Origin: Bacteroidaceae bacterium
GTDB lineage: Bacteria > Bacteroidota > Bacteroidia > Bacteroidales > Bacteroidaceae
DNA length: 64,000 nt
Direction: 5' to 3'
Assembly: GCA_024398615.1 (NCBI GenBank)
Contig: JAKSIU010000011.1
Location: 1-64,000, forward strand
Positions 52,882 to 61,229 of the stretch are shown here, one piece after another (positions within the stretch are counted from its first letter, which is position 1; each line of letters starts with the position of its first letter). The notes under the pieces were generated by a model, which was not told the DNA's origin, made no database searches, and saw nothing but the letters and a program-made list of their open reading frames with translations. Both the position numbers and the translations under genes were made by a program.

Positions 52882-55800
52882 TTCTCCAGTTCAAATTCAA
52901 GATTGTCAGGCTTGCCCGAAAGCGAACGCGCCAGACAGAGAGTCTCTTCATCACGAACATATCCCGTTACCCTGGCATCGGGATGAAGCAGTGCCTCAAG
53001 CATGCTCCTCTCGCCCTGTCCGGAATCACTGACGGCAATATGTCCGTCAGCATCGGCACCACACATATCAGCATCCATCAGAACGGCAAGCGTACGGCGG
53101 CAGTTCCTGTAAATCTCAAGTCCCTTGTACATGTACTGGTGCCTTACAAACGGTTTCCAGTATTCCGCATCCTCACACTCGCGGCACATCTGCGCATACC
53201 AGTCAATGTAGAAACGGTGGAATGTCCTGGTACGTTCGCGGGCATCGGTTCCCCAGTTCATATCATCGGCAGCCACGCGCTGTCCCACCCTAACCGTAAT
53301 ATGTCCGGGACGCAGCATCAGTTCAGGCTTCGGCAGGACATGACCCACGCCGTGAAGACATACCGGAACAATGTCCAGTCCCAGCTCATGTGCAATATGG
53401 AAAGCCCCTTTGTGGAAGCGCAGGATGCTGCAATCGGCCGAACGTGTGCCCTCGGGGAATACCACAATCGAGTATCCGCGCTCCACCAGACTGCACAGCT
53501 GTGGCATGTACCGTTCAACACCCTCGGCTGCCGGAATGAACTCGGCACGGCGTATCAGAGCGCCGTATATGGGATTCCTCCATACCCAGTCATTGGTTAT
53601 TACGACCAACTTCGGGTGGAGCATCAGCAGGCACATCAGATCCAGGTGCGACTGATGGTTGCTTATCACTACGGCCGGCTTTTCAAAGGTCTCGCCGACA
53701 CTGTTGTCAAGCGTGAAGCCCACAGCCGGAATACGTCGTATCACCAGATTCGAGAAGCGGTACAGGACCCTGTGAATCCAGCGTTCCTTACGTTCATTCC
53801 CGGGACCGATGAAACGAAGCAGAGCCACCGGAGTGACCACCAGCACGGCAAGAATCAGCACGGCAAAGGCAAGAACCGTACGTGCAAGACGCGCCAGTGT
53901 GACAGGCATGCTGCGCAGCTGTCCCTTCTTCATGGTAAGCCATTTGAACAGCCATTCAGGCAGGAAATGCGCCATGACCACCACGGCGAACATACCCAGT
54001 ATCGTTATCTCGGCCAGAGAACGCATGGCCGGATGTCTGGCTATGACAAGTGTCCCGATACCGATGAACATCAGAATGGCCGACAGTATCACGCTTCTGC
54101 GGCGGTCATCGAGCGTACGTACTCCGTAGGCGTATTCGTGCATCAGGCCCTCAGTAATGAAGATGGTGTAGTCATCGCCCTGGCCGAAAATGAACGTTGC
54201 CAGTATTATGCTCACAATGTTGAACTGTATGCCCAACAGGTTCATGAGACTGAGAATCCATATCCAGCCCACCGTCAGCGGCAGGAACGACAGAAGAGCC
54301 AGTTCCAGACGGCCGAACGATATCCACAGGAACACGAAGACAATGAATCCGCACATGAACAGCACCATGTTGAAATCATCGGACAGCGATTCCACAAGAG
54401 ATGCCATGATCCGGCTCATGCTCTCAGGCTCCAGGTCCTCTCTTGAAATGAGTTCGGGCTGTACTTTCACCGATTCCATGAAACTGTCAAAGGCCGATGC
54501 GGTGAATCCGTATTCCCTGCCCTTGACTGCCAGCTCCGCCACAATGTCGGCGTGAGCGTTCCAGAATTCCAGCCATCGGCCATCCATGGAGGCCTGAGCG
54601 GCAGAATCGGGCAGCAGTCCGGCCAGCACTGACAGACGGTCCATCGAAGCGGCATCCACACCGTCCGACAGCAGCTCAAGATCGGCCTTCTGTGCCTTGG
54701 TCATATAATTGATGTGATTCAGATTGGTGTCAAAGCCGGCCGTTCCACCCCAGATGAGCATGACAGCGGTCACTACAATCACAGCCCTTGAAATCCAACG
54801 GCCAGTCACATTGGTCTTCATGGTGACCCTTTCGCTGCCGTATCCGGCTGACGGCGGACCCTGAGGACGCACCAGTACCGGAAGGAATACCAGAGTGAAC
54901 AGGATAGTGCCCACCAGCATGAAGGACCCGAACAGAGCCAGGTCATGCATGGCCTGGGCCTTCAGGAAAATCAGACACAGAAAGGCACTGACCGTGGTAA
55001 TGTTACCTACCAACAGTGGAGTGACCATTTCCTTCAGTGTACGGCGGTTATCGCCGGTTTCAAGCAGAGAGTGCAGGAAATGAAGCGGGTAATTGGCCGC
55101 AATGCCCACAATAATCGAGCCAAGTCCAATTACGATTATTGAAATGCTGTCCTTGAACAGCCCTATGATTCCAAGCGAGAACACGGCTCCGAACAGAAGC
55201 GTGAACCCAATCCACAGCATGTACCCCACACGCCTGAAAGCGAACCTGAGCACCAGGAAAATGCCCGCTACAGCAAGCAGCACGGCCAGAATGCTGTCTG
55301 TCTTGATGCGTTTCGCGTTGGTCGCGGCAATGAGCGGTGCGCCCACTGCTGAAATGCTGATGTCCGTTCCGTCCGATGCAGCATCGGCCACTTTCCCGAC
55401 CAGGTCCTGCAAATCGGCATTACGCTTCGACTCGCTCTGACCGAACGGGGAATTGAAGAACAGGAAGCCAATGGGCTCAGTGGCATGCAGTATATGTCCG
55501 TCCTCCATACGGTATCCGCCGTTTCCGCCTGCATCGGCCAGTTTCAGCAAGATTGGCGAGAACAGGTTCAGCGGATCATGCGGAATGGTGTTCTGCGTGA
55601 AGCTGCCGGTCATCATCTGCAGCGAACGGCGGTCGGCCTCCAGCTGGCTGTCCACGTATCCCGGCTGTGCCAGCAGTGAATCCATACGGCTGTAATCGGC
55701 CTCTGTCAGGAAACTGGGAAAATGCTCCTGCACGAACCCGACAAGCTCCAGGGCCATGCTCTCATCGGCCACAGCGCTCATGTCTGGAACCATTTCAAGC

Positions 55801-56102
55801 GTATCGTATTCGAACCACAGTTCCTCAAAGCGGTCCATGGCTTCGATTATGGCGTCATCAGCACTGCCACTACCCGAATACCGGAAAATGACAGCCACCT
55901 GATCCTGTTCCGAAAGAGTCTCCATGAACCCGGTCTGACTGCTGTCATGCGTGTCTATGGGCAGGAAACGGGCAATGTCTTCCTCGTAGCCCAGATTCAG
56001 GATGGACACCGTACACAGCAGCATGAGTGCGGCAACCATTGCTGCAGCCAGACGCCTGCGCGTGCAGAGCCAGTCATATATTCCGAGAAAGAACTTCACC
56101 AT
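52878..56102 (-). CDS. MMPL exporter fused to lysophospholipid acyltransferase, with a methyltransferase remnant
   Basis: 1074 aa. Residues 1-780 are an RND/MMPL permease with two blocks of membrane helices and two large periplasmic loops; VIGLGSIIVGIAANYPLHF and FGQGDDYTIFITEG lie in the helices of the two halves. Residues about 800-980 are an acyltransferase: SNHQSHLDLM (near 814-823) and VFPEGTRS (near 881-888). The last ~80 residues (HIAVSDSGQGERSMLEALLHPDARV) look like motif I of a SAM methyltransferase and then stop. Trifunctional MMPL-acyltransferase-methyltransferase proteins are known in Bacteroidota flexirubin-type loci. It probably moves the acylated product across the inner membrane. 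4-bp overlap with the next gene. Confidence 0.92.
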   Translation of the reverse strand: MVKFFLGIYDWLCTRRRLAAAMVAALMLLCTVSILNLGYEEDIARFLPIDTHDSSQTGFMETLSEQDQVAVIFRYSGSGSADDAIIEAMDRFEELWFEYDTLEMVPDMSAVADESMALELVGFVQEHFPSFLTEADYSRMDSLLAQPGYVDSQLEADRRSLQMMTGSFTQNTIPHDPLNLFSPILLKLADAGGNGGYRMEDGHILHATEPIGFLFFNSPFGQSESKRNADLQDLVGKVADAASDGTDISISAVGAPLIAATNAKRIKTDSILAVLLAVAGIFLVLRFAFRRVGYMLWIGFTLLFGAVFSLGIIGLFKDSISIIVIGLGSIIVGIAANYPLHFLHSLLETGDNRRTLKEMVTPLLVGNITTVSAFLCLIFLKAQAMHDLALFGSFMLVGTILFTLVFLPVLVRPQGPPSAGYGSERVTMKTNVTGRWISRAVIVVTAVMLIWGGTAGFDTNLNHINYMTKAQKADLELLSDGVDAASMDRLSVLAGLLPDSAAQASMDGRWLEFWNAHADIVAELAVKGREYGFTASAFDSFMESVKVQPELISREDLEPESMSRIMASLVESLSDDFNMVLFMCGFIVFVFLWISFGRLELALLSFLPLTVGWIWILSLMNLLGIQFNIVSIILATFIFGQGDDYTIFITEGLMHEYAYGVRTLDDRRRSVILSAILMFIGIGTLVIARHPAMRSLAEITILGMFAVVVMAHFLPEWLFKWLTMKKGQLRSMPVTLARLARTVLAFAVLILAVLVVTPVALLRFIGPGNERKERWIHRVLYRFSNLVIRRIPAVGFTLDNSVGETFEKPAVVISNHQSHLDLMCLLMLHPKLVVITNDWVWRNPIYGALIRRAEFIPAAEGVERYMPQLCSLVERGYSIVVFPEGTRSADCSILRFHKGAFHIAHELGLDIVPVCLHGVGHVLPKPELMLRPGHITVRVGQRVAADDMNWGTDARERTRTFHRFYIDWYAQMCRECEDAEYWKPFVRHQYMYKGLEIYRNCRRTLAVLMDADMCGADADGHIAVSDSGQGERSMLEALLHPDARVTGYVRDEETLCLARSLSGKPDNLEFELEK

Positions 56103-56106
56103 GACC

Positions 56107-56835
56107 CTATCCTGCCATTTTCCGCCACAATGCCATAGGCAGGCCTATCACGACGGCCCCAAGGCAAAGCAGCGTATTGAGTACGCTTATTCTGAAAAAG
56201 TCCCTGAACGGGCGGAAATGTGACACACGTTCGCCTTCGGGAGCATACCACACACGCACGGGAACCCCGTTCATCCGCACCCCATGCCAGGCCGCGAACA
56301 CCATAAGTTCCAGCTCGGCCTCGTATCTTGAAGTGAGCAGACCAAGTCCATAGAGCCTGTCCAGCGGATAGATGCGGAAACCTGACTGCGTGTCAGCCAG
56401 CCGCTGGCCTGTCTGAAGGCGGAACCAGAAATTCGAGAAACGGTTGGCAAAGGTATTCTGACGCGGCATATTCTCACTGGTCAGATTACGAACACCTATT
56501 ATATAATCGCCCGGATTACGGTCCGATGCCTCCACCATACCAGGAATATCCTCGGGAAAATGCTGTCCGTCGGCATCGACCGTTACGGCATGGGTGAATC
56601 CGGCTTCGCGGGCAGCCTTGAACCCGGTCTTCAGGGCACATCCCTTGCCACGGTTATGTTCATGGCTCAGTACCCTGACATCCAGTCCTTTCAGTCCGGC
56701 TGCCGTATCGTCAGTACTGCCGTCATCGACCACAAACACATTCGGACAGACCGCCAGAGCACGGCGCGCCACCTCGGCCACCGTGCCGGCGTTGTTGTAT
56801 GTTGGAATTATGACGCAGTATCTGTTCATGTTCAA
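56107..56835 (-). CDS. Glycosyltransferase family 2, DPM-like, of the lipid operon
   Basis: 242 aa. CVIIPTYNNAGTVAEVARRA, VDDGSTDDT and TVDADGQHFPEDIPGM (the D-x-D metal site) are dolichol-phosphate-mannose-synthase-like signatures; DTQSGFRIYPL follows. The C-terminus is hydrophobic (LNTLLCLGAVVIGLPMALW) and probably anchors the protein. Genes like this are usual in aryl-polyene and flexirubin clusters, where the sugar could decorate the lipid. 4 bp after the dehydratase gene by overlap, 4 bp before MMPL. Confidence 0.92.
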   Translation of the reverse strand: MNMNRYCVIIPTYNNAGTVAEVARRALAVCPNVFVVDDGSTDDTAAGLKGLDVRVLSHEHNRGKGCALKTGFKAAREAGFTHAVTVDADGQHFPEDIPGMVEASDRNPGDYIIGVRNLTSENMPRQNTFANRFSNFWFRLQTGQRLADTQSGFRIYPLDRLYGLGLLTSRYEAELELMVFAAWHGVRMNGVPVRVWYAPEGERVSHFRPFRDFFRISVLNTLLCLGAVVIGLPMALWRKMAG

Positions 56836-57206
56836 AACGGGTTCCTCTCCATTACCAGCGACATTTTCGCAAAAACGCGGCTGTCGTCCGCATCAGCTGT
56901 AATGACGGCCTGGACCGACACCTGCGATCCATCGTCGGCCATACGTGTGATACATACGGCAACACGCTCATTCTCAAGCGGTGACACAATGTTCAGGAAC
57001 TTCACGTTACGGATTGTCCTTGTAAACAGCGGGCAACCGAGAGACTGTGAGAGCAGTTCCTGAACCATCTGCACCAGACATACGCCGGGAGTTACCGGAT
57101 GACCGGGGAAATGTGCCGCATAGATGTAATGCGCGGCGTTCAGTCTGACCACGAACCTGTTTTCCTGAACTGACTCCGGAAAGAAGAAATCACCACTCAG
57201 CCGCAT
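56832..57206 (-). CDS. FabZ-like hotdog dehydratase
   Basis: 124 aa. YAAHFPGHPVTPGVCLVQMVQE matches the FabZ active-site helix, with the catalytic His in HFPGHP. The Glu that is normally in PGVLIIEALAQ is Gln here (LVQMVQ), so activity may differ from FabZ. It would dehydrate 3-hydroxyacyl-ACP during polyene extension. Overlaps the LolA-like gene by 17 bp upstream and the GT2 gene by 4 bp downstream. Confidence 0.85.
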   Translation of the reverse strand: MRLSGDFFFPESVQENRFVVRLNAAHYIYAAHFPGHPVTPGVCLVQMVQELLSQSLGCPLFTRTIRNVKFLNIVSPLENERVAVCITRMADDGSQVSVQAVITADADDSRVFAKMSLVMERNPF

Positions 57207-57810
57207 AGTCTCCGTTAAGCTGTACGTTACTTATCTCAATGACAGTGCTTCCGCCGCCGGTTTCAATCATGTCTATCCTCTCAAGCAGACCTGTCGATGA
57301 ACTGAAACTCAGTGTGATCTGCTGGAACATCTTCTTCATGTCGCGTCGCACCGGAACCATGGCGGCAACCCAACGGCCGTCGGCATCGGACATGCTCACC
57401 TTGAACATGCGGCTGTCCTTGAGACACTGGCCCGACATGCAGCCCATCATGACACCGGCAATGCCCTGGAACATGCGGCTGCCTTCGCCACCGATCTCGC
57501 TGTGGCTGCCATCCGAATCGACTGTCAGGGTCTCACCATCGGCCCTGAAACTGTATGCAAACGGTTCGGTATAGGCCCACTTGAGACGTGACGGGCTGAA
57601 ATACAGCATATTGCCTTTTGAAATCTGATCACCCTCCATCAGCGGCACACGCTTGGTCTGGGTGAATTCGCACTTCATGGACTTCATGTCCCCGCAGGCA
57701 CGGATAATGGCCTCGATGCGGGCATCGTCACCATTCTGCTGTCCCTGTACGGGAAGCGTTCCCGCAAGGCAGAGGAGTATAGCGGCAAGTATCGTAACGG
57801 TCTTCTTCAT
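57190..57810 (-). CDS. LolA-like periplasmic lipid/lipoprotein carrier
   Basis: 206 aa with a signal peptide (MKKTVTILAAILLCLAG, cut near VQG-QQ). The rest fits the LolA beta-barrel family: MKCEFTQTKRVPLMEGDQISKGNMLYFSPSRLKW is the standard opening. A LolA homologue is a regular member of aryl-polyene clusters and is thought to carry the lipid across the periplasm to the outer membrane. This copy is not the housekeeping LolA, judging by position. 1 bp separates it from the EamA-like gene. Confidence 0.9.
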   Translation of the reverse strand: MKKTVTILAAILLCLAGTLPVQGQQNGDDARIEAIIRACGDMKSMKCEFTQTKRVPLMEGDQISKGNMLYFSPSRLKWAYTEPFAYSFRADGETLTVDSDGSHSEIGGEGSRMFQGIAGVMMGCMSGQCLKDSRMFKVSMSDADGRWVAAMVPVRRDMKKMFQQITLSFSSSTGLLERIDMIETGGGSTVIEISNVQLNGDYAAEW

Positions 57811-57811
57811 A

Positions 57812-58165
57812 TCATCGGCTTATGAATGCTGCGCCTACCAGGATAAGCCCTATGCCTATCCATCGGCCCAGCGGTATCTGTTCGCCCAGGAACAGCATGG
57901 CTCCAAGCATGCCGAACACAAAGCTCAGACAGCTCAGGGGATATGCAATACTGAACGGGAAATTCTTGATTATGTACAGCCACAGCACCGTAGCACCTCC
58001 CATGGTCAGGCCGCAGCCCAGCCACCAGAAATTCTGTACTTCCTTTCCCAGAAAACGCCACAGACCATCGTACGCGCTCATGTTGTTCATGGCGAACTTG
58101 AGCATGAGCTGTCCGGCAGCAAGCAGCAGACTCTGCAAAAGGGAAAAAGGTATTATCTTCCACAT
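57812..58165 (-). CDS. Small EamA/SMR-like membrane protein
   Basis: 117 aa from the ATG at 58165 (MWKIIPFSLLQSLLLAAGQL); the longer open frame runs into the ketosynthase-like gene and is less likely. Four membrane helices; FGMLGAMLFLGEQIPLGRWIGIGLILVGAAFI is an EamA/DMT half-transporter signature. It may work as a dimer to move a small substrate or lipid. Overlaps the upstream ketosynthase-like gene by 13 bp. Confidence 0.8.
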   Translation of the reverse strand: MWKIIPFSLLQSLLLAAGQLMLKFAMNNMSAYDGLWRFLGKEVQNFWWLGCGLTMGGATVLWLYIIKNFPFSIAYPLSCLSFVFGMLGAMLFLGEQIPLGRWIGIGLILVGAAFISR

Positions 58166-59142
58166 ATGGCCTTGAGCAGTACAAATGAATAATGACGTCC
58201 GCCCACCACGTTGACAAGCAGAATGCTGTTGCAGGGCACATCGCCCCTGCCGCCGTTCAGGACTGACGGAACATGTCCGGCCTTTAGACTGCATGCCGCA
58301 GCATAGAAGCCTATGGCCGATGACGAGAAGTTGACCCCGAACAGCGGCTTGTAGCTGCACTGAGGCACATCATCTCCAAGAAAATCATACAGGGCATCAT
58401 TCCCGGCATTGCCGCTGCGGCCGGTCATACAGACATCGGCCTTCATCTGCGACAGGACCTGCGACAGTTCCTCATTTGTGGGACGGTTCAGGATTCTGAC
58501 ATCCTCGAGCGTGCACATGGACGGTTTCGTACTGTCAGCCTCAAGCAGGACGGACACGGCCGCCTCGCTGCATGTTTCGCCCTGCATCACGTGTCCGGCC
58601 TTGGTCATGAAACCGGAAAAGACGGGCGACATCTCGTCATGAGCACCCACAAGCGCGTTCCCTATCTTACCCAGACGGAACTGGAGCCAGGCATCGTACA
58701 GGGCACTGTCAAACGAAAGTCCCTTCTGCGAATACGTGGAGTTGTAGCCATGACTCTTTGTGTTTATTCCAATGAGAGACGACGCGGTATTGTGCGTTGA
58801 CTGCATGAACTGCGTGGGTTTGAGCATCTGCTCCCCCTCACGCACCAGGGCATCCAGAAACAGCTCGGTGTTCTCAATGCTTCCGAATCCAGTACCGGTA
58901 ATAATGGCATCGGGATTACGTATTCCACCCTCTTCCAGGGCCGAAAGCGATGTGGCAAGAGCCCGTTTCAGGAGCTTGCCCAGACGGCGTGATTCGCCGG
59001 GTGTCACGAACTGTCGGAAATCCGGGTCCATGGCACGCACGAACTGTCCCGATGGCACGACAGGACTGGTCATCCACTCCTCACAGAGCGGCTGCTGTAT
59101 GGAAACCTGCTTGGCAGATATTATGTCAATTCTCTGATACAT
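58153..59142 (-). CDS. Ketosynthase-like protein without catalytic residues (chain-length-factor type)
   Basis: 329 aa. Ketosynthase fold relative: GTGFGSIENTELFLDALVRE, then QSTHNTASSLIG where other ketosynthases keep their Cys loop. No T-A-C-S-S/A-C-x-S-G motif and no K-x-x-x-GH pair: the C-terminal half has NFSSSAIGFYAAA at that place. It is probably a partner subunit (chain-length-factor-like) for one of the active enzymes. Overlaps the active ketosynthase gene by 17 bp, which favours equimolar synthesis. Confidence 0.82.
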   Translation of the reverse strand: MYQRIDIISAKQVSIQQPLCEEWMTSPVVPSGQFVRAMDPDFRQFVTPGESRRLGKLLKRALATSLSALEEGGIRNPDAIITGTGFGSIENTELFLDALVREGEQMLKPTQFMQSTHNTASSLIGINTKSHGYNSTYSQKGLSFDSALYDAWLQFRLGKIGNALVGAHDEMSPVFSGFMTKAGHVMQGETCSEAAVSVLLEADSTKPSMCTLEDVRILNRPTNEELSQVLSQMKADVCMTGRSGNAGNDALYDFLGDDVPQCSYKPLFGVNFSSSAIGFYAAACSLKAGHVPSVLNGGRGDVPCNSILLVNVVGGRHYSFVLLKAICGR

Positions 59143-60334
59143 TGCTGATTACCAGTGATGAATCATTTCCTCCGAAACCGAACGAATTGCACAGGACATG
59201 TCTGAGCGGTCTATCCGGTTCCAGTTTCATATTAGGTACTACCAGGCCCTCATCGGTATTCTCAAAGGCGTAGTTCACAGGAGTGAATCCGTTCTCGAGA
59301 GCCAGGATGCATATCACGGCTTCAATGGAGCCCGATGCGCTTGTGGTATGTCCGGTCAGCGACTTGGTCGATGACACCGGCGGCATGCAGTCCCCGAACA
59401 CACGTCTCATGGCCTGGCTCTCGCTCAGGTCATTGTTGGGTGTTCCCGTTCCATGGGCGTTGATGTAGTCAATGTCGGCAGGCTCGAGCCCGGCATCGGC
59501 AAGCGCCTTCATCATGGCCAGATAGGCCCCCTCGCCGTCGGGCGACGATGCCGTCTGGTGGAAGGCGTCACACGCATTCCCGTAACCCGACAGCTGTGCA
59601 ATGGGCTTCACACCTCGTCTCAAGGCCGATTCCCGTGACTCGAGCACCACATAAGCGGCACCCTCGCCAAGATTCAGTCCGGCCCTGTCGCGGTCAAACG
59701 GACGGCACTGCCCGTGGTCCAGGATCATAAGCGAATTGAAACCGTTCAGATGGAACTTGGTAATGCACTCGCTTCCTCCGGCCACAACAATATCGGCCTC
59801 ACCGAGACGTATCATGTCGGCTGCCAGCTCGATGGCGTTGGCGGCCGATGAGCATGCCGTCGATATGGTCGTGATGAACCTGAAACGCCCGAAACGGTCG
59901 GCAATCATTTCCGAGCACGAACCGCAGTCATGCGTTCCGATATACTCGTTGCGGCTGTCATTCCCGATGAAATCCAGATAGTACCGCTCGCTTTTGTCCA
60001 TGCCGCCCACCGTTGTTCCGTCCACGAAACCTGTCCGGGGCAGATCGGCAGCGGTAAGGCCCGCCTGGTCAAGTGCCTCACGCATGGCCATCATACCCAT
60101 CAGTGCGGTACGGGTGGTCGGAGTTCCCGGGGCTATGCCCATGGAACTCTCCATTTCGGCATCGGACATCTTGACCTCGCCTACCGGAAATTCGGTATGG
60201 CCGGTCTTAAGGTAGCGGAGCGGCCCCACACCCGTACGTGTGGCCAGCAGCGACTCCAGCACCTGTTTCCTGTCCTGGCCTATGGCGCAGATTATGCCAC
60301 AGCCCGTTATCAGCACTGAATCACGTCCGGCCAT
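59126..60334 (-). CDS. Beta-ketoacyl-ACP synthase, active type (first of two)
   Basis: 402 aa, FabF-like. Catalytic Cys in TISTACSSAANAI; His in INAHGTGTPNND and in KSLTGHTTSASGSIE; NSFGFGGNDSSL closes the fold. All catalytic residues are present. It would extend a growing ACP-bound chain by two carbons in the polyene pathway. 1 bp after the ACP gene, and overlapping its degenerate partner by 17 bp. Confidence 0.94.
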   Translation of the reverse strand: MAGRDSVLITGCGIICAIGQDRKQVLESLLATRTGVGPLRYLKTGHTEFPVGEVKMSDAEMESSMGIAPGTPTTRTALMGMMAMREALDQAGLTAADLPRTGFVDGTTVGGMDKSERYYLDFIGNDSRNEYIGTHDCGSCSEMIADRFGRFRFITTISTACSSAANAIELAADMIRLGEADIVVAGGSECITKFHLNGFNSLMILDHGQCRPFDRDRAGLNLGEGAAYVVLESRESALRRGVKPIAQLSGYGNACDAFHQTASSPDGEGAYLAMMKALADAGLEPADIDYINAHGTGTPNNDLSESQAMRRVFGDCMPPVSSTKSLTGHTTSASGSIEAVICILALENGFTPVNYAFENTDEGLVVPNMKLEPDRPLRHVLCNSFGFGGNDSSLVISNVSEN

Positions 60335-60335
60335 A

Positions 60336-60593
60336 TCACTTGGTACGGTTCTTCTGAATGTAGTCGGCCATCACATTGACTGACTTGAATATCTCCTTTC
60401 CCTTGGCAGGATCCTGCAGCTTGATGCCGTAATTCTTCTCCATGAGAACAATCAGCTCCAGTGCATCAATGGAGTCAAGTCCCAGACCTTCGCCGAACAG
60501 AGGTGCATCGTTGTTGATGTCATCGGGCTGCACGTCTTCAAGGTTGAGAACTTCAATAATTTCCTGCTTCAGTTTGAGAATCATTTCTTCCAT
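60336..60593 (-). CDS. Acyl carrier protein (first of two in the cluster)
   Basis: 85 aa. The phosphopantetheine serine is in GEGLGLDSIDALELIVLM. Helical, acidic, typical of dedicated ACPs of aryl-polyene clusters (LEDVQPDDINNDAPLFGEGLG). 6 bp after the ketosynthase-like gene and 1 bp before the active ketosynthase gene. Likely carries the growing chain. Confidence 0.95.
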   Translation of the reverse strand: MEEMILKLKQEIIEVLNLEDVQPDDINNDAPLFGEGLGLDSIDALELIVLMEKNYGIKLQDPAKGKEIFKSVNVMADYIQKNRTK

Positions 60594-60599
60594 AACGGT

Positions 60600-61229
60600 T
60601 CAAATATTTAAATTGTTCATTATTGTCCTTATCCTGTCTTCCAGTCCTTCCAGAGCACCCCTTTCCACAAGGGTGAAGAAAGTCTGGAAATCGTCATTCC
60701 TGCGGCTGTCCACCCATCCCGCCAGAACACTGTCCGTCACATCATCGTCAAAAGCACAGGCTATGTGGAAGGCCATCTGTGCGGCATCGGGCCTCTCAAC
60801 GACATAGAACGATGTCTCGCCACGGAAATGTCCGCGGATGGCAATCTCGCCCGTAACGATGTTCGGCAGAGTATATACGAACAGCGCCGGACTTGGATAA
60901 TAGTTGTCCCTGTCGCTGATCGTCTCCTGATAGTTGGTATCGGCACAGAGCGATGCCGTGGTTCCGAACAGCACCACAGCGCGGTGTGCGGTGAACTCGT
61001 CCTGACCGCAGCGCGTTTCGCCTGTCTCCTTGAACAGCAGTTCGCTGGCCACGAAACCGGCCTTGCTCAAAGTGTCCATCTTGAAGAACTTGGGCCAGTC
61101 GCCTATATGGGCACGGTACAGTTCGGCCAGCATGGCATTGCCGGTCTGCTCATGTTCCAGACTGCGTCCGTTCACTACGGCACGACCGCTGTCAAGTATC
61201 ACGTAACTGAATTCCTTTTCCATCACCAT
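60600..61229 (-). CDS. Short ketosynthase-like protein, no active site
   Basis: 209 aa. FKMDTLSKAGFVASELLF and YYPSPALFVYTLPNIVTGEIAIR resemble part of the ketosynthase fold, with GHFRGETSFYVV next to them, but no catalytic Cys or His motif is present. Similar proteins are annotated as 3-oxoacyl-ACP synthase in Bacteroidota and sit in the same kind of cluster. It is probably a structural partner. Overlaps the second active ketosynthase gene by 7 bp. Confidence 0.78.
   Translation of the reverse strand: MVMEKEFSYVILDSGRAVVNGRSLEHEQTGNAMLAELYRAHIGDWPKFFKMDTLSKAGFVASELLFKETGETRCGQDEFTAHRAVVLFGTTASLCADTNYQETISDRDNYYPSPALFVYTLPNIVTGEIAIRGHFRGETSFYVVERPDAAQMAFHIACAFDDDVTDSVLAGWVDSRRNDDFQTFFTLVERGALEGLEDRIRTIMNNLNI

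Noticed and set aside
52983-54446. Long open frame (487 codons) on the plus strand
   Set aside because: It lies wholly antisense inside the MMPL-acyltransferase gene, is rich in His/Gln/Arg from reverse reading and has no recognisable domain. The minus-strand gene has clear motifs.
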